DNA of 64,000 bases from Lineus longissimus (Eukaryota > Nemertea > Pilidiophora > Heteronemertea > Lineidae). The stretch is from assembly GCF_910592395.1 (NCBI RefSeq), contig NC_088323.1:9176001-9240000 (forward strand), read 5' to 3'. Positions 43,949 through 56,078 of this stretch are shown piece after piece (within the stretch, counting starts at the first letter, position 1; each line of letters opens with the position of its first letter). A program made the translations under genes and the position numbers. The notes beneath the pieces are model-generated. The model did no database searches. It was not told the DNA's origin and saw nothing but the letters and a program-made list of their open reading frames with translations.

Positions 43949-46900
43949 CTTGTTATATTCCCAACTCACCAACGACAGTGATTAAGTCCGCCTTTTTCAC
44001 AGAATAACAACACGTTTACCGACTGAAGCCAAGATATTCCAAACGTGCTGTTCCTTAGTTGATTTATGAGACCCCTGAAAGACTAGTTTGTGCACGTAAA
44101 ATCGTTGTAAAGTTCGAAAATTCAGGACCTCCAAAAACTTTCAACTGTTGTTGTTGTTGTTGTCGACTCAACTTGAAAGTTATTGATGCCATCATCGTTT
44201 ACTGAAAGCCATTGTGCGAATTGCTCGTTGAGCGGACCGGAGCGAGATGGGAAATGGGAAATGGGAACAACATTTTGATCTCAAGAATTTTTAGCGACTA
44301 TGAAAGTAGGTATTTTCGAATTGTAAAGTAGCGGGGGTTTTGACGGAATTTTAGCAACACTCGCATCCAGATCCAATTCCGAAGCACAGTTTGCCTCTTC
44401 CCCGATCAACGCCTCTAATGCCTGCGCTCCGCTGATGTAACAACGACCGAACGGAAACAATTGTTTTCCAACAACTTCAGGGCTCGATCTGCTACAAGAG
44501 GCGCTGATCAGGATAAAGCATTTTGAGCCATCAGTACGTTACCTCCCCTCATACCTCTGAAGAAAAGCATGCTATAATTCTGTATCTCGTGCGCCTCAAG
44601 TTGTGGTGAGCCAATCAGAACGCTATTTTCAAAATTGTGATTTTTCAAGAATGAGTCATTTACTTATTCTCGCCTCCAGTCTTGGTACGCTGCCAATATA
44701 CACTTTCGACACATCGTTTTTGAACGTAGAAGACTAGAAGCGAGGTTGGTTAGATCGTGATCAAAGTTCACTCTTGGTCGAGTTTATCTGCAGTTCGGCA
44801 AAATGAATATCCCAATTTGTTGGCCACGGGCTGCGCGCGCAGTCATCAGACATGATAATTCTAACTGCTGCTCTAGTTGTTGGGGAAATTTTGTTTGGGA
44901 CTTAGAGTGGATGAATCATCTGCCCTTCCATCATATCCCGAGCAGGGCAATATGGCGTCAGACGCCTTTCAGCCAGGTGTTATTAGACGCCTTTCAGCCA
45001 GGTGTTATTTGGTGTAAATTCACCCGCGTAAATCCGGGATAAGGCAAAGGCGAAGAAGAAGCCCATATCCCTTCGAATGTCATTCGATCATCCCTCCCAG
45101 CCATTGGGTTTGTTGTGGTATGGAACAGTTCTAGAACTGTTGAACTGTGCCGATAGACTTTGGACAGTTCGATCAAAACAATAGAAGGGAATGTTCTGTC
45201 ACTGTTCCAACCACCATCACATATCAATAGTTACCTCGGCTGAAATGATAACGGGATGACATATAGATCACGGTCATAAACTGACACACCTGCATCAAAG
45301 GGGTCTTATCCACCGAACACTAATTGCACAGACTGCAAAGTTTTCACATGTATTTGTTGTAACCTTGTTGTTGAGAAGTACAGAAGGAAACTAATCAAAG
45401 TAGATTCTATTTTAAAACACTGTGAGCTATTATTGCAAATTTCCATATTACTACCCACCCACTGGATTGGCCTAAGCTCTACCATGGCAACACAATTACT
45501 TATTCATGAGTGTGTACACTAGCGGCGCATAGGGGGATAAAGAACACAACAGGACCATCGCCTCGAAATTGGGCTCAGCTGCTGTACAAACAATGCAACA
45601 TGGTGAGAAATTGCTTCACTGAACGACTAAGAGTAAATGCCATTGGGTAGTAGAGAACAAATGTAGCTCAGTGGTGCGAGAATCGTCTGAATCGGTAGAC
45701 TGGTTCCTGATCAAGAGCTACCGAAAGAAAGGCAATATTTCTGTTTTTTTTAAGTTAATGTTTTTCTTTACTAATCTGTTTTTGATCAATTTGAATAAAA
45801 TCTTAAAATGTTGTATGGATGTTGGCCCGGGATCGGAGAGGAGCGATAACTGATTCTTGTCGCAGTTACCTGCGATGACCACCACGAACGAGTATTTTTT
45901 GTGGCATGCAATCATAATCTCATCCCGCAGAGAACTAAAGCAATCGATGTCAAAATAACCACACTCCGATCATGCATTGTTTTCTTTGAATCAATATATT
46001 TACGCTAGTTGTGTTGTTATCGATTAAAAGTAAGCGTTGTCTTTTTAGAACTGCATTAATAGTCATGCCATCGAGATCTATTGGATGTTTGTGTCACAGC
46101 AGAACTATAAGAGACGCCAGATCAGAGAGGTGACTAAACATGCTGGTTTCATAATTCACTTTTATCCTCATCAGCGCAACTTGTAGCGGATCGAGCTCTA
46201 ATATTGTGGGGGAAAACGATTGTATCCGACATCAAGTCGACCTTTCACCCGCCAACAGAACCTCATCAACGAAACGCCGGCATTAGAGGCGTTGATCAGG
46301 ATAGATGCTAACTGCTTATGAATTGGATCCGAGGGGAGTGTTGCTAACATTTCGTCAAAAGGCGCGCTGGTTTTCAATTTAAAAAAACTGCTATTTTATA
46401 GTCATTAACATTTTCGAGATCAAAATTGTTTTCCGATTTTTCATCTCGTTCTTGTCAATTCTTTGCACAACGGCTTCCCTAGCAGACGATGACGTTATCA
46501 TTTACTTTTAAGTTGATTTACTTTTGGCAAAATGTTGTCCAAGCAACGAAGCGCGATATGCCTAATTGTTTTGGAGCATGGTAGGTGGATGATGTAATTC
46601 TTACATTCGATACTTGATGTGAATTACATGTGGTTCCATGATAACCAGAACTTACTTCGTCTCAGTTAGTGGGTCCGGCATTTGGCCGATGAATGTTTAG
46701 GTTAACCATTGCCTGCACACCAGCGTACATAATCTTTACACAAATGCATTTGAGATAGACGCTCGTGCCATGCGAAATGCTGCTTTTCATCACAACCGAG
46801 GAGACCCTTGGCTGAGTTGCCAGAACCCTCAGTTCCGCGAAAAGAAAGAGGCTAACGGATTTTTCGTTTGAAACTTTGATTTGTGATACATGTACCAATG

Positions 46901-47050
46901 TATTTTCAATGCCACTTGACGATTAAATCCTCATAAATCCGTTACCGAAATACAAGATGTATGCCTGTCTTGATATCTTCCGTGAAATGATGCGATTGGG
47001 TTCGCCAATTTTGATGTAATCCCTGAAGGTCACCCCTGGCCGCCGAGAAG

Positions 47051-47828
47051 CAGTATTGGTTTAATGGAAGGACCAGTGACTCACATCATGGGTCCATTTC
47101 AAACTGATAATACCTGAGCATAAATCAAGCAAGTTAACATGACGGACTTTCGGTACCTTGATCGGATTAACCCCAGAAAACCCGGATATACTTCTGTCAG
47201 TAGGACACACTGCACATTTATGTTATTCAGCTTGTTTTGGGTCCCTTATGGCAATTCAGTATGAGTTTGGGATATATTTTCACAACACGGATTTTGGGAT
47301 GGGTCGTATATGACCCCTAGGCTGCTTCACCCTCGGTTTGGTGTACCTGATTATTTGCAGAGAAGCCTCATAATCTGACAAAGCTTCCTTAGAGCCCAGT
47401 GTTCCATATGTGACCCTCATTTGTTAACAGAAAACTCACAAGCCAATGTCTGCCCATGGGTCATAGATGTCCCCACGGGTCATAGGGGTACATTTCACCG
47501 CCATGTAGAGCCGTCTGGTGATTTTTCCACTAACCAATGAGGGTCATTTCTGATCCATTGGGCTTTCAAGGTAGCGCAGGTGCTGGCCAACAAAATTATG
47601 AACTCTCGCACCCAACAATCAAGAATTTTAAATTTTATGACCGGCTAATTAGGCGGGGTCACTTATGAACCCTGGGGCTCTCTACGGTTAATTGGACAGT
47701 AGCAAACATAAACATGTGTTAAATGGATGCGTGCTAAGATGCTGTCTGTGCTTAATATATCAGTAATTTGCCGGTGTAGTGTTTCATACATACGTGTATT
47801 GTTTTTCTTTGTTTCTCGCTATCGGTGA
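47051..47828. other. Non-coding region with clustered GGGTCA/TGACCC words
   Basis: Between about 47290 and 47690, GGGTC or GACCC blocks recur about every 40-80 bases on both strands (GGGTCGTATATGACCCC, ATATGTGACCCTC, GGGTCATAGATG, GAGGGTCATTTC, GGGGTCACTTATGAACCC). This may be a decayed repeat or a cluster of hormone-receptor-like half sites. No gene. Confidence 0.4.
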
Positions 47829-48032
47829 TGTTGCGGATGCACATTGACAAATCCTTACTTCATAGAAATCGAAGACAACGTGTAAATTTCGATTAATGAG
47901 CAATTTAATTATTTTTCAATTGTGCTTGAATCCCACATCATTCCGGGTGGGAATAAAACAGAAACTCGTGCACGCGACACAACCAACGGAATATCTAAAA
48001 GGTGGACCGGAAATCCGCGGCACATCGTGACA
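47829..48032 (-). repeat. 3' LTR of the BEL/Pao element
   Basis: 204 bp, starting TGTCACGATGTGCCGCGG and ending GTGCATCCGCAACA on the minus strand. It is continuous here, so it serves as the uninterrupted reference for the 5' LTR. Confidence 0.85.
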
Positions 48033-48505
48033 TCCCAGGGGACATCCAACCAACAGGGATGTTGGGAAAGATAAACTGTCCAATACGTATCTACCCAGAC
48101 ACTTAGAATTTGATAATTTGATATTAAAATATCAAATTATCAAATTATCAAATTCTCAACGTCTCTCAACCTAGAATTACTTAATATGACGATTGCCCAC
48201 TGTTTATGAAACGTAAAACGTAAAGTTCTATAAAAGAGGCATTGAAATGTCCTTGAATTCACAATACCAAAGTTGGCCTCAGCGAAAACACAGTATTCCA
48301 TAGTCCAGAAAGAATGAACGGAATTAAACTAAGAGCGACAGGCCTAGCTAGGCACATATCCAACATTATTGAGAAATGAAAGTCCACCACTATGAAATAC
48401 TATGAAATACGCAAATGCAAAGACACAGCACGTTCTAACAACAGTCAATAGCAGTACTAATAGTATACTACGGTAAGTATACAGAATGTCTCATTGGCAA
48501 TCAAA
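48033..48505. other. BEL/Pao 3' non-coding part with AT-rich palindrome
   Basis: Lies between the integrase end and the 3' LTR. A palindromic AT block near 48108-48160 repeats ATTTGATA/TATCAAAT several times. No ORF or clear polypurine tract was recognised. Confidence 0.45.
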
Positions 48506-49987
48506 TCACTTTCCCAGATCCATCCTCTCGGTTCTCTTCATCAAGAGCACAAGTTTGGTGATCGGACGCTTTAGAGTGTTTCCATCGGCACACCTGACAT
48601 CAACGATACGAACGAAGTTATCATCACCAGTGTATGTCGCAACGATTTCGGCCATTCTCCAAGACCCTCTCTTCGTGTTGACGGCATTCTCTTCGATGAT
48701 AAGGACGACATCATCGATCTGGACGTTTTCTTCTTCCTTTGACCATTCCTGACGTGGTGACAACTTGTGAATGCTAGCCATCCACCGGCGCCAGAATCCA
48801 TCCACCATCTTGTTACAAAACTCTCTCCGTTTGCGTGCGTTTACGATATATTCTTCATACGGCACTTGAGCAGCCGGAAGGGAGCCTCTACCAATAAGGA
48901 AATGATTCGGTGTGATCGGCAGCTCATCCAGGGGTGACGAAGATACAGCAGCGATAGGACGACTGTTGAGTAGGCCTGCAATCATCGAGAAGACAGTCTC
49001 CCATTCAACGAAAGTCAGTTTGTCGGCCGTGCTTCATAGATCGTTTGACCTATTGGACCATACGTTCAACCAGGCCTTGGTGGTGCGGTCCCGCAGGCGG
49101 TCCGAACTTCTATTCTACTTCGTACTTCTGCGTTTCAGCTTGGAGTTGTCTCTAGTCTAGGCGTAACTGCAGTTCACGGATCTCGTTGTCGGCCCCTCGA
49201 AAGCAGGTGGCGTTGTCACTGACGACTAGTCCCGGTGCTCCACGTATGCTGACAAACCTTTCGAATGCTTGAAGGAAGGCTGACGTAGACAAGTATTGGA
49301 CGCAGGTCAGATGCACAGCTCGAAGTACAGCACAGACGAACACTGCACAGTAACCCTTGGTGGCCGTATTCCTGTTCAGCTTCACGAGGACAGGTCCCAG
49401 GTAGTCTACTACGGTGATCTTGAACGGCGGGCTGAATGGCATGACTCGAAAGGCTGGTAGGTCTGCCATTCGTTGCTTTAGCGGTTTTCCTCGATGACGT
49501 CTGCAGATAACACACTCGTAGACAACACGTCTGGCTAGTTTGACATCTCCGATGATCCAGTACTTCCTTCGGATTTCTACGGCAGTCTTCAGATGCCCCC
49601 CATGCAGAGCATATCTGTGGCTGACTCTAGCAATGAGTAGGCTGATGTGATTCTTCTTAGGTAGAAGGTACGGATGACGGATATCATACGACAGTGGGGC
49701 CTTGTCAATTCTCCCTCCGACTCCTTTTCATCAAGGAAGGGGCTGAGCTTTCCCGTGTGGGTATCTTCAAAGTTGACATCTTTCTGTGCTTGGCGGATCC
49801 AATACAACTCGGCTTGCTTCAACCACTGGAGTGACGGCCGTTCAGCAACCTTAGTGAGTAGCTGCTTCAACCATTGGTCTTTTGGAAGTTCTCTCAGTGA
49901 CATCACACGTGCAGTGACCACCAAAAGGCGCGGCCAGCTGGAGAATTCTGTAGGATCGATGACAGGTTCATCCTTGTCTAACTTCAC
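48506..49987 (-). pseudogene. BEL/Pao integrase remnant
   Basis: Fragments in order: 49987-49589 (region before the zinc module), 49469-49152 (core with first Asp in VVDYLGPV and second Asp in VVSDNATCFRG), a short stretch at 49151-49040 that keeps the Glu context (GPPAGPHHQGLVE) but has an in-frame stop, and 48985-48506 (C-terminal DUF5641-like part with NHFLIGRG). The frames differ between pieces. The enzyme would insert element DNA into the host genome; this copy is broken. Confidence 0.8.
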
Positions 49988-50104
49988 AGCAAGGACCTTG
50001 GCATTTCGAACATGGAACTTCTTCAGCTCGGTATCATCTCGGTTGACTTGAACATTCTTCGGTGTCTCAGGCCAGGACGACGGGGTTTTCTTCAGAAAAG
50101 ACGG

Positions 50105-51613
50105 TCAATCGACTTCTTTCATACCAGTGGCGTTGACTCCTTGGGAGACGAGATCAATGGTGTTCTGCTGAGACGGTACGTAGGAAATCTCATCATGTGG
50201 ATCAAACTCTGCAGTTACCTCTCCTACCCGGCAAGCTACGTAAGAGCGGAATGACTTGGACTGCCCCCTCAACCAGCTAATTGTTGTCATGCTGTCAGTC
50301 CACATCCTCTTGTAGGCTATCTGGATACGTAGGGCATTCATCACTACCAACATCAGGCGAGACAGGATCAGGACGGCTTGTAGTTCTTTGTGTGGTATAC
50401 TGACTTGCTTCAGAGATGCTAGGCGGGCTCTTGTGCAAACGATTGTCAATTCAGCTTCATCATCTTCTTCTTCGGACCATCGCGACCAGATACCCATTCT
50501 TATGGAATCATTGGAGGCGTCGCTGAAACCATGGAGTGAGATTCTCGGCAGCGGTGATTTATCCTGGTACCGCTTGGGAATAAGGCAACGGTTGACCTTG
50601 ATGGTGTCAAGTTCTCGCAGATCACGCTTGACGGCTTCAATCATGCGGTAGATGTCACTCTTAGGGCTGATCGGGATAGGCGTGTCCCAACCAACGTCGA
50701 ATGTCCACAGCTTCTGCAGGATTATTTTCGGTCGAACCAGGACTCCGGACAGGATACCAAAGACATCGTAGTAGGAGGCTGTTTTCTTCAAGAGGTTGCG
50801 TTTCGTAGCAATGGTAGCAGCATCGTTGACCTTCTTCACTTGTAGCGTATCTTCGGACAGGTTCCATTTGGTCCCTAGTACAGTCGTTGCTTCATCAGGA
50901 GGATAGCACTGTTTATCGCAGATCTCCTTCTTGTTAGACAACCAATCCCTGATAACAAATTGGTCCTTGTTCAACGCGGTGGTAAGCTTATGTTTTATCT
51001 TACTGACTTCTTCGACATCTCTCTGTGACTCTGTCAAATCATCGACATAGAACTGCTCTTCGACTACATGTCGAGTCTCGGGATCATCGGGGGCGTTCTC
51101 TCTGGCGACATGACGTAGGGCTATGGTGGCTGCCGTCGGTGACAGCTTGTCCCCGAAGGTCACTGTTGTCAACTCGTAGACTTTGATTGGATCTCCTGGA
51201 CTCTCTCTGAAGACATATCTATGGAATCTGGCATCTTCTGGGGCTACTTTCACGGCTTGGAACATCTTGGACACATCGGCGATGATGCCAACTTCGTACT
51301 CTCGGAAGCGCAGGGCAACCGCAAAGAGGTCTGTGTTGAGATTATCTCCCTTTGCAAGGTAATCGTTTAAGGCATGACCCTAATATCTCACTTTCCCATC
51401 GTAGACGACTCGAACTGGCGTTGTCTTGGAATCTTTCATGATACCAATGTGCGGCAAGAACCACATCTTCTTCTCGTTGCGGAAGTCGTTCTTCATTTCA
51501 GTGGCTGGGACTAGACGTGCGATCGCGACCCCTCGTTCAACTTGATCTCTCATCTGACGACAGTAGACTTCCCACTCTCTTGCCTTTTTCTTGAATTGCG
51601 CTTCTAAGTTCAA
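50105..51613 (-). pseudogene. BEL/Pao reverse transcriptase and RNase H remnant
   Basis: 51613-51380 holds the start of the RT domain (MWFLPHIGIMKD, VRVVYDG) and ends at a stop. 51274-50105 continues in another frame with DVSKMFQAVKV (first catalytic Asp), FYVDDLTES (YVDD box) and DWLSNKKE, then an RNase H region with Asp in LHGFSDAS, Glu in HKELQAVL and Asp in WTDSMTTISWL. Catalytic motifs survive but the frame is broken at least once. Confidence 0.85.
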
Positions 51614-52818
51614 CAGGTGATTGACGGCATACGCATAGTTGTTTGGAAGATTCTCCAGTGTTTGGAAGATTCACCCACAATAGACCAATCTGATATTTTC
51701 CATCTTCTAACCTGGTGACGCTTTTCTCTAGGGATTCAGTGGCTAACTTATCTTGGTCCTCGGCACGGCATTTACATCTTCTAGTCTCGAGACCGGAACA
51801 GTCAACACCCAGGAAATCTTCAACTTCGCCTACGGCTGACACCAGAGAGAAATTGACGACAGCATTGGCTATGGACTCGTTTGAAATTCGGCCACCTTGG
51901 ATGTACCACCCCAAAGGACATCTGGCTGCAATCGGGTCGTTGGCATCATTGCTTGACACACGTTCTTCTGCGGCAAGTATGTCTGAGTTCTCAACACCAA
52001 GAACAATGCCTATCATTTCATTAGGAGTTTCTACTATGGAGACATTCTGAAGATGAGGGTACTTCTGAATCTGCTGGTTAGTGATATCTGGTGCATCACC
52101 ACATGGCGTTTCCATCTCGGTTAAACGTACCTCACGGACGAAAGTACCATCTAGGTTTTCAAGGCTGCAGTCTACCACTCGGAGATTGCGACGGATGGTG
52201 TCTCCCCCAACTCTGGTCAGACGATAATCTTGCATGCGACAATCGGTGGACTTGATGATGATTCCTTCCCAGACAAGCGACACTTGGCTCCCACTGTCGA
52301 GTAGAATACGGACCGATGTCTTCTTGGATCCATGGCGTAGATAATCCATGACAGTTGGGAGGACGCTTGAAATTGTTGCATTATTCTCACTGGAAGTGGC
52401 TGAATTCGAACCGGAGGTTTGAGGCTTAAACTCATTGGCGGCTGGATTTATGTCTTTTTTCCGAGTTTTGTCTGAAAGTGCCTGTAACCATCGTGGCCAT
52501 GACTCTAGGGCAGATTGAGGCGAAGTGGGTATCCACACCACAGGTAGAGACTTGGCATGGTACGTAGAATTGACATCTCTAATGATCAAACGGATATCTC
52601 CCAGCGATACAGTTTTTGTGACCGCAGTGGTGGCATATCCCATTGGCATTCATAACGTTGAACTTCTCGGACTGTGGCAGTAAACGAAACTTATGACACC
52701 CTTTAATGAAGTGGCTTGAGATCTGTGGGTGGAGTGGACACTTCGGTGGAGTTGTCGTATTGTTGTTTTCTTTAGGTGTACTACTAGTACTCTGATGCAG
52801 GTTCACAGCGTTCCTCAC
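51614..52818 (-). pseudogene. BEL/Pao protease and zinc-knuckle region
   Basis: 52818-52579 encodes a Cys/His segment (CPLHPQISSHFIKGCHKF, then ICHHCGHKNC) typical of BEL polyproteins before the protease. 52649-51537, in another frame, carries the aspartic protease signature (ILLDSGSQVSLVWEG) of the DUF1758 type, followed by the linker to RT (LGWYIQGG). At least two frame changes are needed to link it to its neighbours. Confidence 0.75.
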
Positions 52819-53258
52819 ATAAGGCTGTGTCTGGCTAGCACGTGTGCAAAGTGGGCGGAAGTTGCCCGGATTCTTGTATTATGTACTTTTGTATAGAAGA
52901 CATCCCTGTGACGTTCATTTTACGATCATGTTTCATGACATCTAGGATTTTGTAACATTTCAAGTGTGGTATCTGTGATTATAAAGCCGAAGGCAGTGTG
53001 CAAACGTGAAACGGAGTAGTTCGTCGATTCTGTGTACAATGTACATACAGGTGATTTATGTCAGACTTGTTTTACTAGTATCTCATCACGATCACGGATG
53101 GAGTGTCTGTCTTTAGCAGCGTGCTGTTGTGACATGGAGTGGATAGCAACCATCTCCCAATCATCCCTGTACGTCTGATATTGGAGGACGATCATACTAC
53201 TAGCTCCTGCAGCACTTGGAGGTGACGACCTGTTCACCGTCGGATCCCGGTAGCACAT
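52819..53258. other. Degenerate stretch inside the BEL/Pao element
   Basis: It lies where the end of gag and the start of the zinc region should be continuous. No BEL motif is readable here; a small insertion or decay is likely. Confidence 0.4.
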
Positions 53259-54109
53259 CTACCGAAGAAGCCCGACGCAAGTTGAGACGTCGCCGCCCCT
53301 CTCCCGCGACAGTAACATCCTACCATTGAGATCGTGCTTCATCCCTAACCCTTCGACTTGGGTAGTGAAGTTCTGGAGACCTTCGACAAATCTTTCCATG
53401 GCCTTGAGGTCGACTTTTCCCGATTTTCCAGACAATTCGTACGGGTTCATGCATTCAAGGTCATTGATCAACCGTTCAAAGAGTCTATCTTTGTCTCCAT
53501 TGGCTTCATCCATGATTCTCCAGGCATCGGATAACTTCGTGCAGGCCTTGATTTTCTTCTTTTCATCTCGTCTCTCCATTGACTGTACCAACTGATACAA
53601 AATCTCAGTTTTAGTAAGGTGACGCGAAAAGTGTTCGAATAGTTCTTTAAAGCGGTTGTAGTCTCGCATGTCACCAGAAAATGTTGGGAACTTAAGCTTC
53701 TCCATGCAACTACGGGCTGTTGCTGCGGCTTTATGACAGTCGGATCTGGTCCAGCAGGTTTTGGCTCTGGCGGACGACATTCCTCGGCTTTCTTGATCAA
53801 TTGGTGTACGGTTGGATTCATCAGATCGATCATCTGACTGACATAGTTCTCTTCTGTTTCAGCGATCTTCTCCTCGCCAGCTTCGATTGCCGTATCATCC
53901 ATTCCACTAGTAATGACATAATCATTATCTATTTGGACCAGGTCTAACTGATGACGTAGTTCATCGGCTAATTTCGAAAACTCATGATGAGGAATCTCAT
54001 CACTGGAATCTAAGAGTGGTTTAGCTTGCTTCAGCAGGCTGTTAACTTTCCTTTTCTTGATTGCCCTCAAAGACTTGGCCTCCTTGGCGGTTTCAGGTAC
54101 GGCAGACAT
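53259..54109 (-). pseudogene. BEL/Pao gag remnant, frameshifted
   Basis: ATG at 54109 opens a helical, charged N-terminal region ending in a Pro-rich linker (RPPEPKPAGPDP). Near 53735 the frame shifts to one encoding the DUF1759-type core (KLKFPTFSGDMRDYNRFKE, then LVQSMERRDEKKK), which ends at 53259. The protein would form the particle shell around the element RNA; this copy cannot make it whole. Confidence 0.75.
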
Positions 54110-54563
54110 CCTGGGAGTGACGTTTCACAGGTCTGAGTTAGAGTTCATGATCAAATCAGGTCTTAATTATCGATAATCAACGTTGAAATGCAGTAAAAGT
54201 CCTGTTTCTTGTCTCTAAACAGCTGATCCGAACGGAGGCGCCCTCTGTGAACAGATGAACGAACTAACGTTGGAAAATTCGAGCGTGGATTCCTGTAGCT
54301 TCCTTCGACACATAAACGTAAATGGGGCTCACAGAAGTATCGTAGATTATGTAAAGTGGACTGTCCTATCGTTTGAAATCACATAATAGCAGGTGAAGTT
54401 CCCAGAAAGTTCATGTAGGGACGGAAGGCCTACGTGTTCATGTGTTTTCGAGCGATGTGAGCGGCATGCATTGCAGTGCTGACGACCCGTTCGCTTTCCG
54501 TCAGTATTTTGGCGTTATTTCATGGATTGACTTGGGGTTACTCACTTGGTTAATTGAAAAAAA
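54110..54563 (-). other. BEL/Pao untranslated leader
   Basis: Lies between the 5' LTR and the gag start. A primer-binding site could not be identified with confidence right after the LTR. Confidence 0.45.
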
Positions 54564-56078
54564 TGTTGCGGATGCACATTGACAAATCCTTACTTCATAG
54601 AAATCGAAGACAACGTGTAAATTTCGATTAATGAGCAATTTAATTATTTTTCAATTGTGCTTGAATCCCACATCATTCCAGGTGCGTATAAAACAGAAAC
54701 TAGTGCACGCGTATGGAATGCCAAAGCGGAATAAACTCAACACAAGAAAATATCTCAAGATATTCTAAATTCTCTACCAACAATCATGAACTTCAACCAA
54801 AACTTTAAAGAAACACCCTCAAAACAACAAAAAAGACGCAAGAAAGAGGAAACAGCTCAAGATAAAAAAAAACCTCCCTCAAAGAAAAATAATTCGCCTC
54901 AACATTAAAAAAGTCCCTCAAGGCAAAAAATTCCCTCAAGATATAAAAAACTCCCTCAAGAAAAAGAATTCGCCTCAACATTAAAAAGGTCCCTCAAGGC
55001 AAAAAATTCCCTCAAGATATAAAAACTCTCTCAAGATATAAAAACTTCCTCAAGAAAAAGAATTCGCCTCAACATTAAAAAAGTCCCTCAAGACAAAAAA
55101 TTCCCTCAAGATATAAAAACTCCCACAAGACTCACGTGACCAGGATCACGAATCACGTATCCGTATACGTATCAAGAATCAAGGATCCGTTACCCATGTC
55201 ACGTGACCCGCGCATACCGATGACAATGAGCACCCGGGGATGAGAATCTATTCGCGATCTGATCATTATCATGATGATGTTCACAGCTGGCGCTGCTGCT
55301 GCTGCTGTTGTCGTTGACCCCGCTGGTAGTGGTAGCTGGCGCCCTATCCCTGCCTTGTACGGATGATCGAGCAGCTGCCGGACGATGCCACGTACGCCTT
55401 CGGGAGCATCGGTCGTATTACGACGGAGATCTCTTAACAGATCCTCCATTTGAGAGTCCTGGAAGAGTCGATCAAGCTCAGCCTGCTGCATGTGCTGCCT
55501 CGCCATCCTCAAAATGTCAAAGCTGACAGCTCGCGCGCCGACGTCTGACGTCAGGGATTTATGCGTGTCACGTGATTCTTGATCCTGGTCACGTGAGTCT
55601 TGGGGGAGTTTTTATATCTTGAGGGAATTTTTTGTCTTGAGGGACTTTTTTAATGTTGAGGCGAATTCTTTTTCTTGAGGAAGTTTTCATATCTTGAGAG
55701 AGTTTTTATATATTGAGGGAATTTTTTGCCTTGAGGGAATTTTTTAATGTTGAGGCGAATTCTTTTTCTTGAGGGAGTTTTTTTATATCTTGAGGGAATT
55801 TTTTGCCTTGAGGGACTTTTTTAATGTTGAGGCGAATTATTTTTCTTTGAGGGAGGTTTTATTTAACTTGAGCTGTTTCCTCTTTCTTGCGTCTTTTTTG
55901 TTGTTTTGAGGGTGTTTCTTTAAAGTTTTGGTTGAAGTTCATGATTGTTGGTAGAGAATTTAGAATATCTTGAGATATTTTCTTGTGTTGAGTTTATTCC
56001 GCTTTGTCATTCCATACACGCGACATAAACAACGGAATATCTAAAAGGCGGACTGGAAATCCGCGGCACATCGTGACA
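54564..56078 (-). repeat. 5' LTR of the BEL/Pao element, split by a foldback element
   Basis: The LTR halves 54564-54711 and 56023-56078 together give 204 bp matching 47829-48032. The extra copy of CACGCG at 56017-56022 duplicates 54706-54711. Confidence 0.85.
54712..56016. mobile_element. Foldback element (1,305 bp) nested in the BEL 5' LTR
   Basis: Flanked by the 6-bp duplication CACGCG (54706-54711, 56017-56022); the other LTR has a single CACGCG. The ends are inverted, TATGGAATGYCAAAGCGGAA onward. Each arm is about 430 bp or more and contains tandem units of CCCTCAAGATATAAAAACT, CAAGAAAAAGAATTCGCC and TCAACATTAAAAAAGTCCC. Inner arms share CTCACGTGACCAGGATCA. The loop (about 55190-55545) carries a minus-strand open frame of 119 codons with no recognised domain. 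No transposase. Confidence 0.85.

Larger units (their letters stand above)
39781..44167 (-). mobile_element. Full-length CR1/Jockey-like LINE, 4.39 kb
   Basis: Read on the minus strand it starts at 44167 with a CAACAACAA tract, has a 5' UTR of about 220 bp, ORF1, ORF2, a short 3' UTR and an A-rich tail (AATAAATAAATAAAAAAAA) ending at 39781. It is flanked by TCAACTT at 39774-39780 and 44168-44174, and the uninterrupted copy of the target in the right arm near 46505-46525 has only one TCAACTT. Both ORFs are open, so this may be a young, possibly active copy. Confidence 0.85.
39190..47050. mobile_element. Long inverted-repeat element, arms about 0.98 kb, left arm split by a LINE
   Basis: The right arm (about 46145-47050) is the reverse complement of 39190-39780 joined directly to 44168-44550. 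Matches run along the whole arm, for example GACCTTCAGG, AAGTAAGTTCTGGTT, GCATATCGYGCTTCGTT, GCCAAAARTAAATCAACTT, and inward AGGCGTTGATC. The inner spacer (about 44551-46144) has no gene; it contains a tandem duplication of a 24-bp unit (GACGCCTTTCAGCCAGGTG) at about 44963-45011. Relative to the right arm the left arm has an extra insert of about 66 bp (39332-39400, with CCACCATGGAAATGGTGCTC). This may be a non-autonomous long-TIR transposon or an inverted duplication; no target duplication was found at the outer ends. Confidence 0.7.
47829..56078 (-). mobile_element. BEL/Pao LTR retrotransposon, decayed
   Basis: Two LTRs in the same orientation (47829-48032; 54564-56078 once a nested element is set aside) bracket gag, protease, reverse transcriptase/RNase H and integrase remnants, all on the minus strand in BEL order. 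Each LTR is 204 bp and runs TGTCACGATG to CCGCAACA. By hand the LTRs differ at about nine positions (near 4%), which together with many frameshifts indicates an old copy. Flanking 5-mers GGTGA and GATGA may be a target duplication with one change. Confidence 0.85.
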
